26,167 nt of DNA from a virus, in IMG/VR virus record IMGVR_UViG_3300033142_000474, positions 1 through 26,167 of that record. The stretch is one strand, 5' to 3'. The notes under the pieces are model-generated. The model had not been told where the DNA came from. It did no database searches and saw nothing but the letters and a program-made list of their open reading frames with translations. This document shows, piece by piece, positions 12,622 to 22,194 of this stretch (position 1 is the stretch's first letter; each line of letters begins with the position of its first letter). The translations under genes and the position numbers were made by a program.

Positions 12622-14190
12622 ATGGCAAATATAAAGTTTTCAGGATTTACAGCACCAGGTGGTTCATTTACTCCTGCTAGAGCAAGTACTTATTTTGTAG
12701 GATATGATAATTCTGGAGGTCCAGATAATATTAGATTAGTAACTTCAGATATAGAGACGTTATTAAATTGGCCAGAATATAGTATGAGGCTACAATCAAC
12801 CACGCTTAATCCTACTTTAGAATACGTACAAACAACCAGTTATTCTTATGGTGGTGCTGTAGGCACATTGCAATTTACAGGTGGAACAAATGTTACTGTA
12901 ACAAGACAAAGTCAAACAGAGCTAAAAATTGATGCTACAGATACTAATGATACTTCTTTGCCAATTAAAAATGTAGCTGGAATTACAGAGTTTACAGCAA
13001 CAGACACTACAGGTCTTGCAATAATAGGTAGTGGTTCTGTAACAGCTACGTATACTTCAGGTAGCAAACGAGTAACTTTATCAGGTACAGATACAAATTA
13101 TACATATTTAATAGATGCTACTACAAGTGGTTCTGATGTAGATCTTACTCTAAAAGGATCCGGTGGTGGTAGTAATTCTACTGTTAAGTTCAAAGCTGGT
13201 GCTAATATGACTCTCACTAGAAACGCTTCTGACGAAATAGAGTTTGAAGCTACAGATACTAATACCGCTTATCAATTAGTTAATAGTACTGGCGCTGGTA
13301 CTCAATGTGAAATAGAATTACAAACATTAACTAGTACACCTGCAGGTAAAGTTGTACTTACGCCAGGAGCTAATGTAACTATAACTAATGTTGCTTCTAA
13401 TACTTATGCTATAGCTGCAGCTGCATCTACATCATGGACGCAAGCAGCAGATACAGGTTCTAACAATGCTATAGCAAATGGAGATACTTTAGATATTGCT
13501 GGAGGTACATATATTACTACAACTTCTAGTGCACCATCTAACAAATTAGTTACAATAGCTCATGATAGCACAACAAGAACAGATACAACTAGTTCTACTT
13601 CTCCAGGTGGTGGTGGTACTTTCACTGTTATAGACACGGTTACAACAAATGGTACAGGTCATGTTACAGCTGCAAATGTTAAAACTGTTACAATGCCTTC
13701 AGCTGGTGATACATATGACTTTAATGCCACTGCAGTTGTAGGCCCAGGTGGTAATGTGTCTCTTAATCTCGATTCAACAAGTGGAACTGACGATTCAGCA
13801 GTTCAACTTACAGCAGGTTCTAATATAACCTTAACTAGAAATAGTGCTACAGAAATAACTATTGCTTCATCTGGTGGTGGTGGTGGTGGTAGTGGATTAA
13901 CACCTACTACTAAAACAGCATCATACACGGCTGCTGCTGGTGATTTTGTCATATGCGATGTAACAGGTATTGTTGTAATAACATTACCTTCTTCTCCTTC
14001 AGTAGGAGATTTAGTTGGAGTTAAATATTCTTCACAAAACGCACAGACAGATCAATTAAGAGTTATTACACCTGCAGCTGGTGATTTAATAGACAAAGTT
14101 GATAGAAGTACTAACTGGTTGCCAGTACCAGCAGTTAATACATATTTTGAATTCATATATGGATCTACTAATAATTGGTTTATAAAATAA
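12622..14190 (+). CDS. Tail or head fibre-like repeat protein, 522 aa
   Basis: The N-terminal ~85 residues form an attachment-like region. The body carries degenerate copies of 'G-x-N-[VMI]-T-[VLI]-T-R-x-[SA]-x-x-E-[LI]' at about residues 88, 193, 248 and 398 (GGTNVTVTRQSQTEL, GANMTLTRNASDEI, GSNITLTRNSATEI), typical of phage fibre shafts. A run of six Gly (418-423) links to a C-terminal module with the pattern SYTAAAGDFVICDVTG...VVITLP, common at the ends of marine-phage fibres. It is probably a receptor-binding or host-adhesion fibre, though the virion position cannot be assigned. Confidence 0.7.
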   Translation: MANIKFSGFTAPGGSFTPARASTYFVGYDNSGGPDNIRLVTSDIETLLNWPEYSMRLQSTTLNPTLEYVQTTSYSYGGAVGTLQFTGGTNVTVTRQSQTELKIDATDTNDTSLPIKNVAGITEFTATDTTGLAIIGSGSVTATYTSGSKRVTLSGTDTNYTYLIDATTSGSDVDLTLKGSGGGSNSTVKFKAGANMTLTRNASDEIEFEATDTNTAYQLVNSTGAGTQCEIELQTLTSTPAGKVVLTPGANVTITNVASNTYAIAAAASTSWTQAADTGSNNAIANGDTLDIAGGTYITTTSSAPSNKLVTIAHDSTTRTDTTSSTSPGGGGTFTVIDTVTTNGTGHVTAANVKTVTMPSAGDTYDFNATAVVGPGGNVSLNLDSTSGTDDSAVQLTAGSNITLTRNSATEITIASSGGGGGGSGLTPTTKTASYTAAAGDFVICDVTGIVVITLPSSPSVGDLVGVKYSSQNAQTDQLRVITPAAGDLIDKVDRSTNWLPVPAVNTYFEFIYGSTNNWFIK

Positions 14191-14191
14191 A

Positions 14192-14899
14192 ATGGGTTAT
14201 ACATTTGGACAAGAAGGAGGAACTACATACGGTTTAGTAGACTGGAATGATATATTTAGTCCAGCTACAACAATTCCATGGGATGATATATTACAAGACT
14301 TAGATACAGTAATATGCAGAATGCCTTATACTATAGTCAATGACGGTGGTGGTACAGTTAATATGGTTGCTCATAGGTTATTAACTAACTATAAAATATA
14401 TGGTTATAACCATTGGTTTGGTGATGGTATTGCTTTAGCTTTAAATGTTTCAACTCATAACTTTATTCCAGGAGAACCTTGTTTGATATCCACTGATTCA
14501 GCTGGGACAGGTAGCGGTTTGATTAACGTAAGAGCTTGTATAGAAAAAGTTTCAAGTAGTCCTGGTGTTAATGACTTATCTTTAGGAATAGTTTTAGAAA
14601 CTACAGCAGCATATAACGATGAAGATTTTTCTGCCAACTATACTTCTGTAATAGTTTCAGGAGTAACACCAGCACTAAGAGATAATACATCAAGCACAGT
14701 AGAATATGGAGAACCATTATTTTACGATACGGATAATGTTGGAGCACTTCCTTTTAGTAGAGGTGTTTGTATAACTCAAGCTAACGCAGCTGGTCAAGTA
14801 GGAAGAGTATTGTCTAGAGATACTGACATACCTATAAGCGCAACAGAACAGTGGACAGGTTGCACGGCTTTATTATTTAACAAAGCAGAATTATACTAA
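14192..14899 (+). CDS. Putative virion surface protein, 235 aa
   Basis: This beta-rich protein is rich in Gly, Thr, Asn and Asp. The central region FIPGEPCLISTD and the later VEYGEPLFYDTDNVGALPFS resemble the 'xxGxPLxxD' barrel turns of capsid decoration proteins (DUF2190-like), but the match is only suggestive. No signal peptide or membrane segment is seen. It starts one base after the fibre gene and is followed by two similar-sized beta-rich proteins, so they probably form a virion-surface set. Confidence 0.5.
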   Translation: MGYTFGQEGGTTYGLVDWNDIFSPATTIPWDDILQDLDTVICRMPYTIVNDGGGTVNMVAHRLLTNYKIYGYNHWFGDGIALALNVSTHNFIPGEPCLISTDSAGTGSGLINVRACIEKVSSSPGVNDLSLGIVLETTAAYNDEDFSANYTSVIVSGVTPALRDNTSSTVEYGEPLFYDTDNVGALPFSRGVCITQANAAGQVGRVLSRDTDIPISATEQWTGCTALLFNKAELY

Positions 14900-14900
14900 T

Positions 14901-15626
14901 ATGAGTTATCAAGATCTACCTTATACATACGGCGTTAAAACGTTAAAAGAAATTAATGATATGACAGGAATGGTTGAAGGTGATACTGTGTTTAATAGCG
15001 ATTGGGGTTTAATTGAAATATACAGTGGAACAAATTGGACTAATTCTCAAAGTGTAGAAATGATATATATACGGACAGATACGTCTAGTAATACTAGAGG
15101 AAGGTTAAGTCACTGCCCTCCTATACCTTCATATGGTGATGTATATCAAAGAGTGAGATGTCCTAACATATCTGGTATAAATAATGATGAGCAAAATGGT
15201 TACTATGTAATGCAATGCAATGATGATGGTAGCGATTATTTTAACACTCAAGATGGTTATATACAAAATGCTTATTCGCAAGATGATCAAGATAGAGGTA
15301 TAGGGGTTACTATAAGAGGAGACAACAGTTCAACAGCAGGAACTACAAGAATGGTTATTGCTTTCATGGGTAATTGGAATGCGTTTGTAGCGCCTAATAC
15401 TAATTCTAGTGGAACGTCTTTAGTAGTCACGCAAGGTTTCTTCTGTAAACTATCTACTAATTTTGAACAAGCTGGCATGCTAGATGATAGTATTGGTAGT
15501 TCTATAAACACTGGAAATGCTGGTCCAGTTTTACAAGGTTCTACTCTTCCAGCTTGGCAATACTTAGAGCTTATCCCACCAGACAGAAACATACCAATAC
15601 AAATACAACATACAGAAGTAGCTTAA
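14901..15626 (+). CDS. Putative virion surface protein, 241 aa
   Basis: The N-terminus contains MVEGDTVFNSDWGLIEIYSG followed by TNW (23-45), a pattern seen in many phage fibre or baseplate-like proteins where a short beta element presents 'YsGtnW'. The rest is Asn/Ser/Thr/Gly-rich with several Cys and many aromatic residues, consistent with an exposed beta structure. It lies between two other beta-rich genes. No enzymatic motif is seen. Receptor contact or decoration is inferred only. Confidence 0.5.
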   Translation: MSYQDLPYTYGVKTLKEINDMTGMVEGDTVFNSDWGLIEIYSGTNWTNSQSVEMIYIRTDTSSNTRGRLSHCPPIPSYGDVYQRVRCPNISGINNDEQNGYYVMQCNDDGSDYFNTQDGYIQNAYSQDDQDRGIGVTIRGDNSSTAGTTRMVIAFMGNWNAFVAPNTNSSGTSLVVTQGFFCKLSTNFEQAGMLDDSIGSSINTGNAGPVLQGSTLPAWQYLELIPPDRNIPIQIQHTEVA

Positions 15627-15636
15627 TAATACACAT

Positions 15637-16236
15637 ATGTCATTTCAAAAATTCCACGTATACGGTTCCATTAATAGAGATACTATTACTAATTTTGCTG
15701 CTAGTCCAACTATTTCGCCAACTTTTAATGTTGGTGAAACCGTGTTTGACAGAACACAGGAAAACAATATGGCTTGGATTGAAGGTATAAAAGGTAATAA
15801 AGGTATAATGAAGTCTGGGGATATGTTTACTACTCAAACTACATCTGGATCAAGTATATTCCAATTTTCTTGGGTTACACCTAGAACTGGTATCAATGAT
15901 AAAAGAATAGAAGCGGGTCAAAACAGTATGGTTGCTGGAGATGGTACTTCATATGGTAATAGTGGTGAATGTTGTTTAGGTTTCACATATAATCTTACTT
16001 TAAATACTTTAGACTTAACAGCAGTACAATTTGTAGGTGTGTGCGAAATGAGAGCTACTGGAACATATGATCAAGGTAAATTAATTACAGGAGCAGCTTC
16101 AGCCGCTAACGAAGGTAAAGGAACTTTAACAACTAGCACTGGTACTTCTAATTCTTTTGCTATACAATTAAATGATTATAACTATTCAACAGGTGGTTAT
16201 ATACTAGCTAAAGTTAACGCAGCAGAAAAATTTTAA
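15637..16236 (+). CDS. Putative virion surface protein, 199 aa
   Basis: FNVGETVFDRTQENNMAWIE (29-48) resembles the GDTVF...GLIEIYSG element at the N-terminus of the 241-aa neighbour, suggesting the two are distant relatives. The rest is beta-type, Gly/Thr/Ser-rich with a CC pair (ECCLGFTY). The start follows a short AT leader. It is the last of the surface-protein block before a 46-base gap, and is probably structural. Confidence 0.5.
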   Translation: MSFQKFHVYGSINRDTITNFAASPTISPTFNVGETVFDRTQENNMAWIEGIKGNKGIMKSGDMFTTQTTSGSSIFQFSWVTPRTGINDKRIEAGQNSMVAGDGTSYGNSGECCLGFTYNLTLNTLDLTAVQFVGVCEMRATGTYDQGKLITGAASAANEGKGTLTTSTGTSNSFAIQLNDYNYSTGGYILAKVNAAEKF

Positions 16237-16282
16237 AAAACAAGTGATTATATAAAAAACAATACAAATTAAATTAAATAAA

Positions 16283-16528
16283 ATGAATAAGATTAAAGAA
16301 GAACAATTAAGTAAAATTAAAGATCAAGCTACTAAAACTAATCAATTTCTAAACGAAATAGGTTATCTTGAATCTCAGAAACACCAGTTATTACATAATC
16401 TAGCTCAATTGAATGAGGAGATAAACAACTACAAACAAGAGCTTGAAAAAGAATATGGACAAGTTAATATTAATCTTGAAGACGGTAGTTACACAGATAT
16501 AAAAGAAGAAGAGCTGCAAGATGTCTAA
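16283..16528 (+). CDS. Coiled-coil small protein, 81 aa
   Basis: After the leader CAAATTAAATTAAATAAA the protein is almost entirely helical with heptad hydrophobics (FLNEIGYLESQKHQLLHNLA, then QLNEEINNYKQELEKEYGQV) and a short NINLEDGSYTDI tail. Similar coiled-coil proteins of about 80 residues with an 'INLxDGSYT' tail occur in phages near structural genes (from memory). It overlaps the next gene by 8 bases. No function is known; it may be an assembly or scaffold accessory. Confidence 0.65.
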   Translation: MNKIKEEQLSKIKDQATKTNQFLNEIGYLESQKHQLLHNLAQLNEEINNYKQELEKEYGQVNINLEDGSYTDIKEEELQDV

Positions 16529-16751
16529 TGTAATAAGAAAAATAAGTATAGGTTCTGATTACAAAAATGATGCCATGCATTATTCAGTAGGTCAAGAAGT
16601 CTATGGAGGACATACTATTTGCGATATAATTGGTGACCAAGGAGATGGAGATTATTTAATATATATAAAAAAAAATAAAGAAGTTTTACCTTGGAAAAAA
16701 TTTAATCGTAATATGGCTATAGCGGTTGAATTTGATCTTAAGTATGAATGA
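16521..16751 (+). CDS. Conserved-type small protein, 76 aa
   Basis: It opens MSNVIRKISIGSDYKNDAMH, followed by YSVGQEVYGGHTICDII, and ends WKKFNRNMAIAVEFDLKYE. It is a soluble alpha/beta-type protein with no known motif; I recall proteins with this opening from phage genomes without assigned function. Overlaps with both neighbours (8 bases upstream, ATGA downstream) place it in a tightly coupled cassette leading into the packaging genes. Confidence 0.6.
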   Translation: MSNVIRKISIGSDYKNDAMHYSVGQEVYGGHTICDIIGDQGDGDYLIYIKKNKEVLPWKKFNRNMAIAVEFDLKYE

Positions 16752-17341
16752 GAACTTTATATAATTTTTTAATAAGACCCTACAATGATCGATATAACAA
16801 TACAAGAAAAATTGGTGATAACGATCTTATTGTTAATAGTAATATTGAAGATCATAAATTCGTTAGTAAGAAAGCAGTAGTTGTTTCTACACCAGCTGCT
16901 TTCGATACTGACATAAGAACTGGTGATATAGTCTATGTACATCATAACATATTTAGAAGATGGTATGATCAAAAAGGTAAAGAACGAAACAGTTCAACGT
17001 ACTTTAAAGACGACTTATATTTCTGTAGTTTAGATCAGATATATATGTATAACTCAAAATGTCATTTAAACTATTGCTTTGTAAAACCTATAAAAGATAA
17101 ATCATTCCTAAGTATAGGTAGGGAGCAACAACACTTTGGGATACTAAAACATTCTAATAAGTCTTTAGAAGATGTAGGATTGAAACCTGGGGCGCTTGTG
17201 ATATTTACACCGAACTCCGAATTTGAATTTATTATAGACGATGAACGTCTTTATTGTATGAAATCTAATGATATAGCTTTAACTCATGAACACAAAGGAA
17301 ACGAAGAAGAAAATAATCCAAGCTGGGCAAAAGGCGGTTGA
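16748..17341 (+). CDS. Putative tandem GroES-fold protein, 197 aa
   Basis: Two halves each resemble a GroES-type beta-barrel. Half 1 (about 1-101) has NFLIRP, KKAVVVSTP, then RTGDIVYVHHN (58-67, like the VGDxVxF strand) and LYFCSLDQIYMY (90-101, like DILAIV). Half 2 (about 105-181) has YCFVKPI, FGILKHSN, then KPGALVIFTPNSEFEFIIDD (147-165) and RLYCMKSNDIALTHE. Neither half has an obvious GroES mobile loop, so binding to GroEL is uncertain. It may instead use the fold structurally in head assembly. It lies upstream of the terminase genes in an ATGA-coupled cassette, separate from the phage groELS pair. The domain call is by eye. Confidence 0.5.
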   Translation: MRTLYNFLIRPYNDRYNNTRKIGDNDLIVNSNIEDHKFVSKKAVVVSTPAAFDTDIRTGDIVYVHHNIFRRWYDQKGKERNSSTYFKDDLYFCSLDQIYMYNSKCHLNYCFVKPIKDKSFLSIGREQQHFGILKHSNKSLEDVGLKPGALVIFTPNSEFEFIIDDERLYCMKSNDIALTHEHKGNEEENNPSWAKGG

Positions 17342-17561
17342 GGAACTTATTAAGGTGGCTAAAGAAAAGATCGTAGACTCAGACGATGATGTGAGCGCTG
17401 ACAGACTTAAAAATGCTGCCGCTACTAAAAAGCTAGCTATATTTGATGCTTTTGAAATATTAACTAGAATAGAAGAAGAAGAACTAAGATTAATTGAAAA
17501 ACCTAAAGATATTAAAGAAGAAAGAGTATTTAAAGGTTTTGCAGAAGGGCGTAGCAAATGA
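17286..17561 (+). CDS. Candidate terminase small subunit, 91 aa
   Basis: A small, charged, all-helical protein (KKIIQAGQKAVEELIKVAKE, then SADRLKNAAATKKLAIFDAF, then EILTRIEEEELRLIE). It ends in an ATGA overlap with the large terminase gene. Position, size and helical content fit a small terminase subunit, which recognises phage DNA and regulates the motor. A DNA-binding helix-turn-helix is not obvious, so the call rests mainly on position and on similar helical proteins next to TerL in Bacteroidota phages. The start at 17286 overlaps the previous gene by 56 bases, unusually long, but no better start is available. Confidence 0.55.
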   Translation: MNTKETKKKIIQAGQKAVEELIKVAKEKIVDSDDDVSADRLKNAAATKKLAIFDAFEILTRIEEEELRLIEKPKDIKEERVFKGFAEGRSK

Positions 17562-19786
17562 GTTATGAACAAACACTTTGGAAAGAAGTTGATGATGTGG
17601 TTAATAAAAAAATCATGTCTACAAATAATAGGTACAGTAAGTGGGAGTATGGTTACAACCCTGATTACGACTTTGTATGCATAAGTAAAAGTGGAAAAAT
17701 TGGAAAGATCATTGAAGTTCAAAACCTCCGTATTGCTTTACCAGCAGAACGTGAACCGTTTAAACGAAGCGAAAGCAAGAAGGAACAGTTCTGGCAAAAA
17801 CAACCCTACCCTAAAGAATTAGCAAAAATTAAAAGTAGGTTTGATTGGGATGAATATCCTACAGATTTTAAAGAAAAATGGTTTGATTATATAGATGAAG
17901 AATTTAAACGAAGAGAGCTGGGTTATTGGTTCTATAATGGTGGTGTGGCCACTTATATTACTGGTACTCATTACATGTATTTGCAATGGTCAAAGATCGA
18001 CGTCGGAGCTCCCGATTATAGAGAGTCAAATAGACTCTTCTTTATATTTTGGGAAGCATGCAAAGCCGATGATAGATGTTATGGAATGTGTTATCTTAAA
18101 AACAGACGGAGTGGCTTTAGCTTCATGTCATCCGCAGAACTTGTTAACCAAGCCACAATATCTTCAGACGCTAGATTCGGCATCCTTTCAAAGACTGGAT
18201 CAGATGCTAAAAAAATGTTCACAGATAAAGTTGTCCCGATATCCGTTAACTATCCGTTTTTCTTCAAACCAATCCAAGATGGTATGGATCGTCCTAAGAC
18301 CGAACTGGCATATAGAGTCCCAGCTTCAAAACTTACTAGACGTAAAATAGAAAGCAACGAACAACTTAGAGAATTACAAGGTCTTGATACAACTATAGAT
18401 TGGAAAAATACAGGAGATAACTCCTATGATGGTGAGAAGTTAAAAATACTAGCTCACGATGAAAGTGGTAAATGGGAAAGACCTGATAATATATTAAACA
18501 ACTGGAGAGTTACAAAAACTACATTGAGATTAGGATCAAGGATCGTAGGAAAATGTATGATGGGCTCAACTTCAAATGCATTAGATAAAGGTGGAGATAA
18601 CTTCAAAAAATTATACTACAATTCAAACGTTACAGAAAGAAATAAAAACGGACAAACGTCTAGCGGACTGTATTCTCTTTTCATCCCTATGGAGTGGAAC
18701 TACGAAGGATTCATGGATACTTTTGGATTACCTGTATTCACTACGCCGACAGATCCAATCAAAACAAAACAAGGTGGAACAGTTACTCGAGGAGTAATAG
18801 ACCACTGGAATAACGAAGTAGAAGGTTTAAAGCAAGATCAAGATGGATTAAATGAATATTACAGGCAATTTCCAAGAACAGAAGAACATGCTTTTAGAGA
18901 CGAAACAAAGAATAGTTTATTTAATTTAACTAAGATATATCAACAAATAGATTTTAACGAAGAAATTAATAATAGAACTGCTATAACTCAAGGGAGTTTT
19001 ATGTGGGAAAACGGTATTAAAGATACAAACGTTATATTTTTACCTAATAATAATGGTAGGTTTAAAATATCTTGGGTTCCACCTAAAAATTTACAAAATA
19101 GAGTGATTATAAATAATGGAACTAGATACCCTGGAAACGATCATATCGGAGCATTTGGTTGTGATTCTTATGATATTAGTGGTACTGTCGATGGCCGCGG
19201 GTCTAAAGGAGCACTTCATGGATTAACTAAGTTCTCAATGGAAGATGCGCCGCCTAATCATTTTTTTCTAGAATATGTAGCAAGACCACAGACAGCTGAA
19301 ATATTTTTTGAAGAGATATTAATGGCTTTAGTTTTTTATGGTATGCCTATATTAGCTGAAAACAATAAACCTAGACTATTGTATTATTTAAAAAGAAGAG
19401 GTTATAGAGGTTTCAGCATGAATAGACCAGACAGGTTATATAATAAGCTATCTACAACAGAAAGAGAAGCTGGTGGAATACCAAACTCAAGTGAAGATAT
19501 TAAACAAGCACATGCGGCAGCAATAGAGTATTATATTGAAAATCATGTAGGAGAAATAGAAAGTGGATATGGTGATATGTATTTTAATAACACACTTAAT
19601 GACTGGGCTGGCTTTAATATTAATAATAGAACTAAACATGATGCTTCTATAAGTTCTGGGCTAGCTATAATGGCTTGTAATAAAAACAAATATAGACCAA
19701 TACCTGAAAGAGCTAGTAAAGCTCCTTTAGATTTAGGAATAAGAAGATACAATAATGAAGGATCTATTTCACAAATAATTAAATAA
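17558..19786 (+). CDS. terL: Terminase large subunit (packaging ATPase and nuclease)
   Basis: This 742-residue motor pumps DNA into the prohead and cuts it. The ATPase domain has a deviant Walker A, KNRRSGFSF (181-189), with the Lys at the front as in lambda gpA (KSARVGYSK) and no classical GK[ST]. It has a Walker B LKILAHDE (295-302, D301 and E302) and a coupling motif, GSTSN (336-340). The RNase H-like nuclease domain shows GCDSYD (D536), an acidic helix, TAEIFFEEIL (579-588), and KHDAS (D695). GYWFYNGGVATYITGTHYMY (122-141) is shared with terminases of other Bacteroidota phages as I recall them. It is coupled to the candidate TerS by ATGA and followed directly by the portal gene. Confidence 0.93.
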   Translation: MSYEQTLWKEVDDVVNKKIMSTNNRYSKWEYGYNPDYDFVCISKSGKIGKIIEVQNLRIALPAEREPFKRSESKKEQFWQKQPYPKELAKIKSRFDWDEYPTDFKEKWFDYIDEEFKRRELGYWFYNGGVATYITGTHYMYLQWSKIDVGAPDYRESNRLFFIFWEACKADDRCYGMCYLKNRRSGFSFMSSAELVNQATISSDARFGILSKTGSDAKKMFTDKVVPISVNYPFFFKPIQDGMDRPKTELAYRVPASKLTRRKIESNEQLRELQGLDTTIDWKNTGDNSYDGEKLKILAHDESGKWERPDNILNNWRVTKTTLRLGSRIVGKCMMGSTSNALDKGGDNFKKLYYNSNVTERNKNGQTSSGLYSLFIPMEWNYEGFMDTFGLPVFTTPTDPIKTKQGGTVTRGVIDHWNNEVEGLKQDQDGLNEYYRQFPRTEEHAFRDETKNSLFNLTKIYQQIDFNEEINNRTAITQGSFMWENGIKDTNVIFLPNNNGRFKISWVPPKNLQNRVIINNGTRYPGNDHIGAFGCDSYDISGTVDGRGSKGALHGLTKFSMEDAPPNHFFLEYVARPQTAEIFFEEILMALVFYGMPILAENNKPRLLYYLKRRGYRGFSMNRPDRLYNKLSTTEREAGGIPNSSEDIKQAHAAAIEYYIENHVGEIESGYGDMYFNNTLNDWAGFNINNRTKHDASISSGLAIMACNKNKYRPIPERASKAPLDLGIRRYNNEGSISQIIK

Positions 19787-22177
19787 ATGAAGATTTACAC
19801 AAACAATAGTAGTAGTTTTCCAGATCAGGTAGTACCTGATGAGGTTAAGAAAAGTTGGGAGTACGGGCAAAAAGTAGGTCGTGCTATTGAAGGTGATTGG
19901 TTTAGTGGAACTAGATCTGGAGTAGATAATAGATGGAATACTAATTTTAATAACTTTAGAATGCGCAGGTTGTATGCCCGTGCAGAACAACCAGTTCAAA
20001 AATATAAAGATGAGTTAGCTATTAATGGTGACTTGTCGTACTTAAACCTAGACTGGAAGCCAGTTCCTATTATACCTAAGTTTGTAGACATAGTGGTTAA
20101 TGGAATGGATGATAAGCTTTATGATATAAAAGCTTTTTCTCAAGATCCTGAATCAAGAAAAATGAGATCTAAGTATGCAGAAGATATACTTAGAGATATG
20201 CAAGCAAAAGAATTTTTAACGAGCTTACAGCAAGCTGTTGGTTTAAATCTTTTTAATACTTCTAATCCTGAAGAACTTCCTGAAAATAAAGAGGAGTTAG
20301 ATTTACATATGCAATTATCTTACAAGCAGGCTAGTGAAATAGCGTGTGAAGAAGCTATAAATAATACGTTAGATTATAATAAATATAACTTAACAAAAAG
20401 AAGAGTTATAGAAGACTTAGTTACCCTTGGTATAGGTGCTGTGAAAACAAGTTTCAACAAAGCTGAAGGTGTTACTGTAAAATATGTAGATCCAGCTAGA
20501 ATGGTATACTCATATACGGAAGATCCTAACTTTGAAGATATATGGTACGTAGGTGAAGTAAAAAGTATTACACTTGAAGAGTGCAAAAAAGAGTTTCCTC
20601 ATTTAACAGATGCTGAATTAGAAGAACTTCAAAGATACCAAGGTAATAGTAATTTCTTATACAACTGGAATGGTAGACAAGATGGAAACGCAATATATTT
20701 ACTATACTTTGAATACAAAACTTATAGTGATCAAGTTTTTAAAATTAAGAAAACACCAACAGGTTTAGAAAAGTCGTTAGAAAAACCAGACACTTTTAAT
20801 CCGGAGCCAAATGAAAATTTTGATAAAGTTTCTAGATCAATAGAAGTTTTATATAGTGGTGTAAAAGTTTTAGGTTATGATATGATGCTACAGTGGAAGA
20901 TGGCTGAAAACATGACTAGGCCAAAGTCAAATCTGGTTAAAGTTAATATGAATTATAATATCTGCGCTCCTAAATTATACATGGGTAGAATAGAAAGTTT
21001 AGTAAGTAGAATGATGGGCTTTGCAGATATGATTCAACTTACTCATTTGAAGATACAACAAGTTATATCTAAAGTTATACCAGATGGCGTGTATTTAGAT
21101 GTTGATGGCTTAGCAGAAGTGGACTTAGGTAATGGTACTAGTTATAATGCTAAGGAAGCTTTAAATATGTACTTTCAAACTGGTAGTATATTAGGTAGGT
21201 CGATGACTCAAGAAGGAGATCCAAATCCGGGTAGAATACCTATACAAGAATTACAAGCTAGCTCAGGTGGTAATAAAATACAATCACTTATATCTACTTA
21301 TCAATATTACTTACAAATGATAAGAGATGTTACCGGACTTAACGAGGCTAGAGACGGTAGTATGCCTAATTCAGACTCATTAGTAGGTTTACAGAAACTA
21401 GCAGCAGCTAATAGTAATACTGCTACTAAACACATATTAAATTCGTATTTATATTTAACTATAAGAACTTGTGAGAATATAGTACTAAGAACGTCAGACG
21501 CTTTACAATTTGAATTAACAAATGAAGCTCTTAAAAACAGTATATCAACTTGGAATGTAGGTCAATTAAATGACTTAGAAGATATGCATCTATATGATTA
21601 TGGTATATATTTTGATTTAGTTCCTGATGAAAAAGAAAAAGATCAACTAGAGCAAAATATACAAGCAGCTATAGCAAGTGGAAGTATAAATTTAGAAGAC
21701 GCTATAGATATTAGGCAAATCAACAACTTGAAATTAGCTAATCAAATGATTAAGCTGAAACGTAAGCAAGCTGCTAAAGCAGCGCAAGAAGCTAACGAAG
21801 CAAACATAGCTGCCCAAGGTGCTGCTAATGCACAGGCTAGTGAAGCTGCTGCAATGGCAGAAGTTCAGAAAAAGCAAGCAACTATGGATGTTGATTTAAA
21901 AGTTGCAAAAGGAAAATCTCAATTTGAAATAGAAAGAATGAGAGTTGAAGCTCAAATAAAAAGAGAATTAATGGAGCTTGAGTTTAATTATAACATGCAA
22001 TTGGGTCAGCAAAAAATAAACAGAGAGTCTGAAAGAGAACAAGAAATAGAAAACAGAAAAGATAAACGAACTAAAATCGTTGGAACACAACAAAGCGCAA
22101 TGATAGATCAAAAGAAAAATGATCTTACACCTATCGACTTTGAAAACGAATCAGGTGAAACAGCGCTTAACATTTAA
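19787..22177 (+). CDS. Portal protein, 796 aa
   Basis: The dodecameric portal forms the DNA entry channel at one capsid vertex. The stretch KYNLTKRRVIEDLVTLGIGA followed by VKYVDPARMVYSYTEDPNFE and DIWYVGEVKSITLEECKKEF is the characteristic wing/stem region of long (about 800 aa) portals of the crAss/P22-like type. The C-terminal 150 residues are a long Ala/Gln/Glu/Lys helix (KLKRKQAAKAAQEANEANIA), matching the helical barrel that reaches into the capsid. It starts immediately after the terL stop (TAA-ATG). The function is assigned from sequence style plus position between TerL and scaffold. The crAss-like affinity is an impression. Confidence 0.88.
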   Translation: MKIYTNNSSSFPDQVVPDEVKKSWEYGQKVGRAIEGDWFSGTRSGVDNRWNTNFNNFRMRRLYARAEQPVQKYKDELAINGDLSYLNLDWKPVPIIPKFVDIVVNGMDDKLYDIKAFSQDPESRKMRSKYAEDILRDMQAKEFLTSLQQAVGLNLFNTSNPEELPENKEELDLHMQLSYKQASEIACEEAINNTLDYNKYNLTKRRVIEDLVTLGIGAVKTSFNKAEGVTVKYVDPARMVYSYTEDPNFEDIWYVGEVKSITLEECKKEFPHLTDAELEELQRYQGNSNFLYNWNGRQDGNAIYLLYFEYKTYSDQVFKIKKTPTGLEKSLEKPDTFNPEPNENFDKVSRSIEVLYSGVKVLGYDMMLQWKMAENMTRPKSNLVKVNMNYNICAPKLYMGRIESLVSRMMGFADMIQLTHLKIQQVISKVIPDGVYLDVDGLAEVDLGNGTSYNAKEALNMYFQTGSILGRSMTQEGDPNPGRIPIQELQASSGGNKIQSLISTYQYYLQMIRDVTGLNEARDGSMPNSDSLVGLQKLAAANSNTATKHILNSYLYLTIRTCENIVLRTSDALQFELTNEALKNSISTWNVGQLNDLEDMHLYDYGIYFDLVPDEKEKDQLEQNIQAAIASGSINLEDAIDIRQINNLKLANQMIKLKRKQAAKAAQEANEANIAAQGAANAQASEAAAMAEVQKKQATMDVDLKVAKGKSQFEIERMRVEAQIKRELMELEFNYNMQLGQQKINRESEREQEIENRKDKRTKIVGTQQSAMIDQKKNDLTPIDFENESGETALNI

Positions 22178-22194
22178 TTATTATATTTTATATT

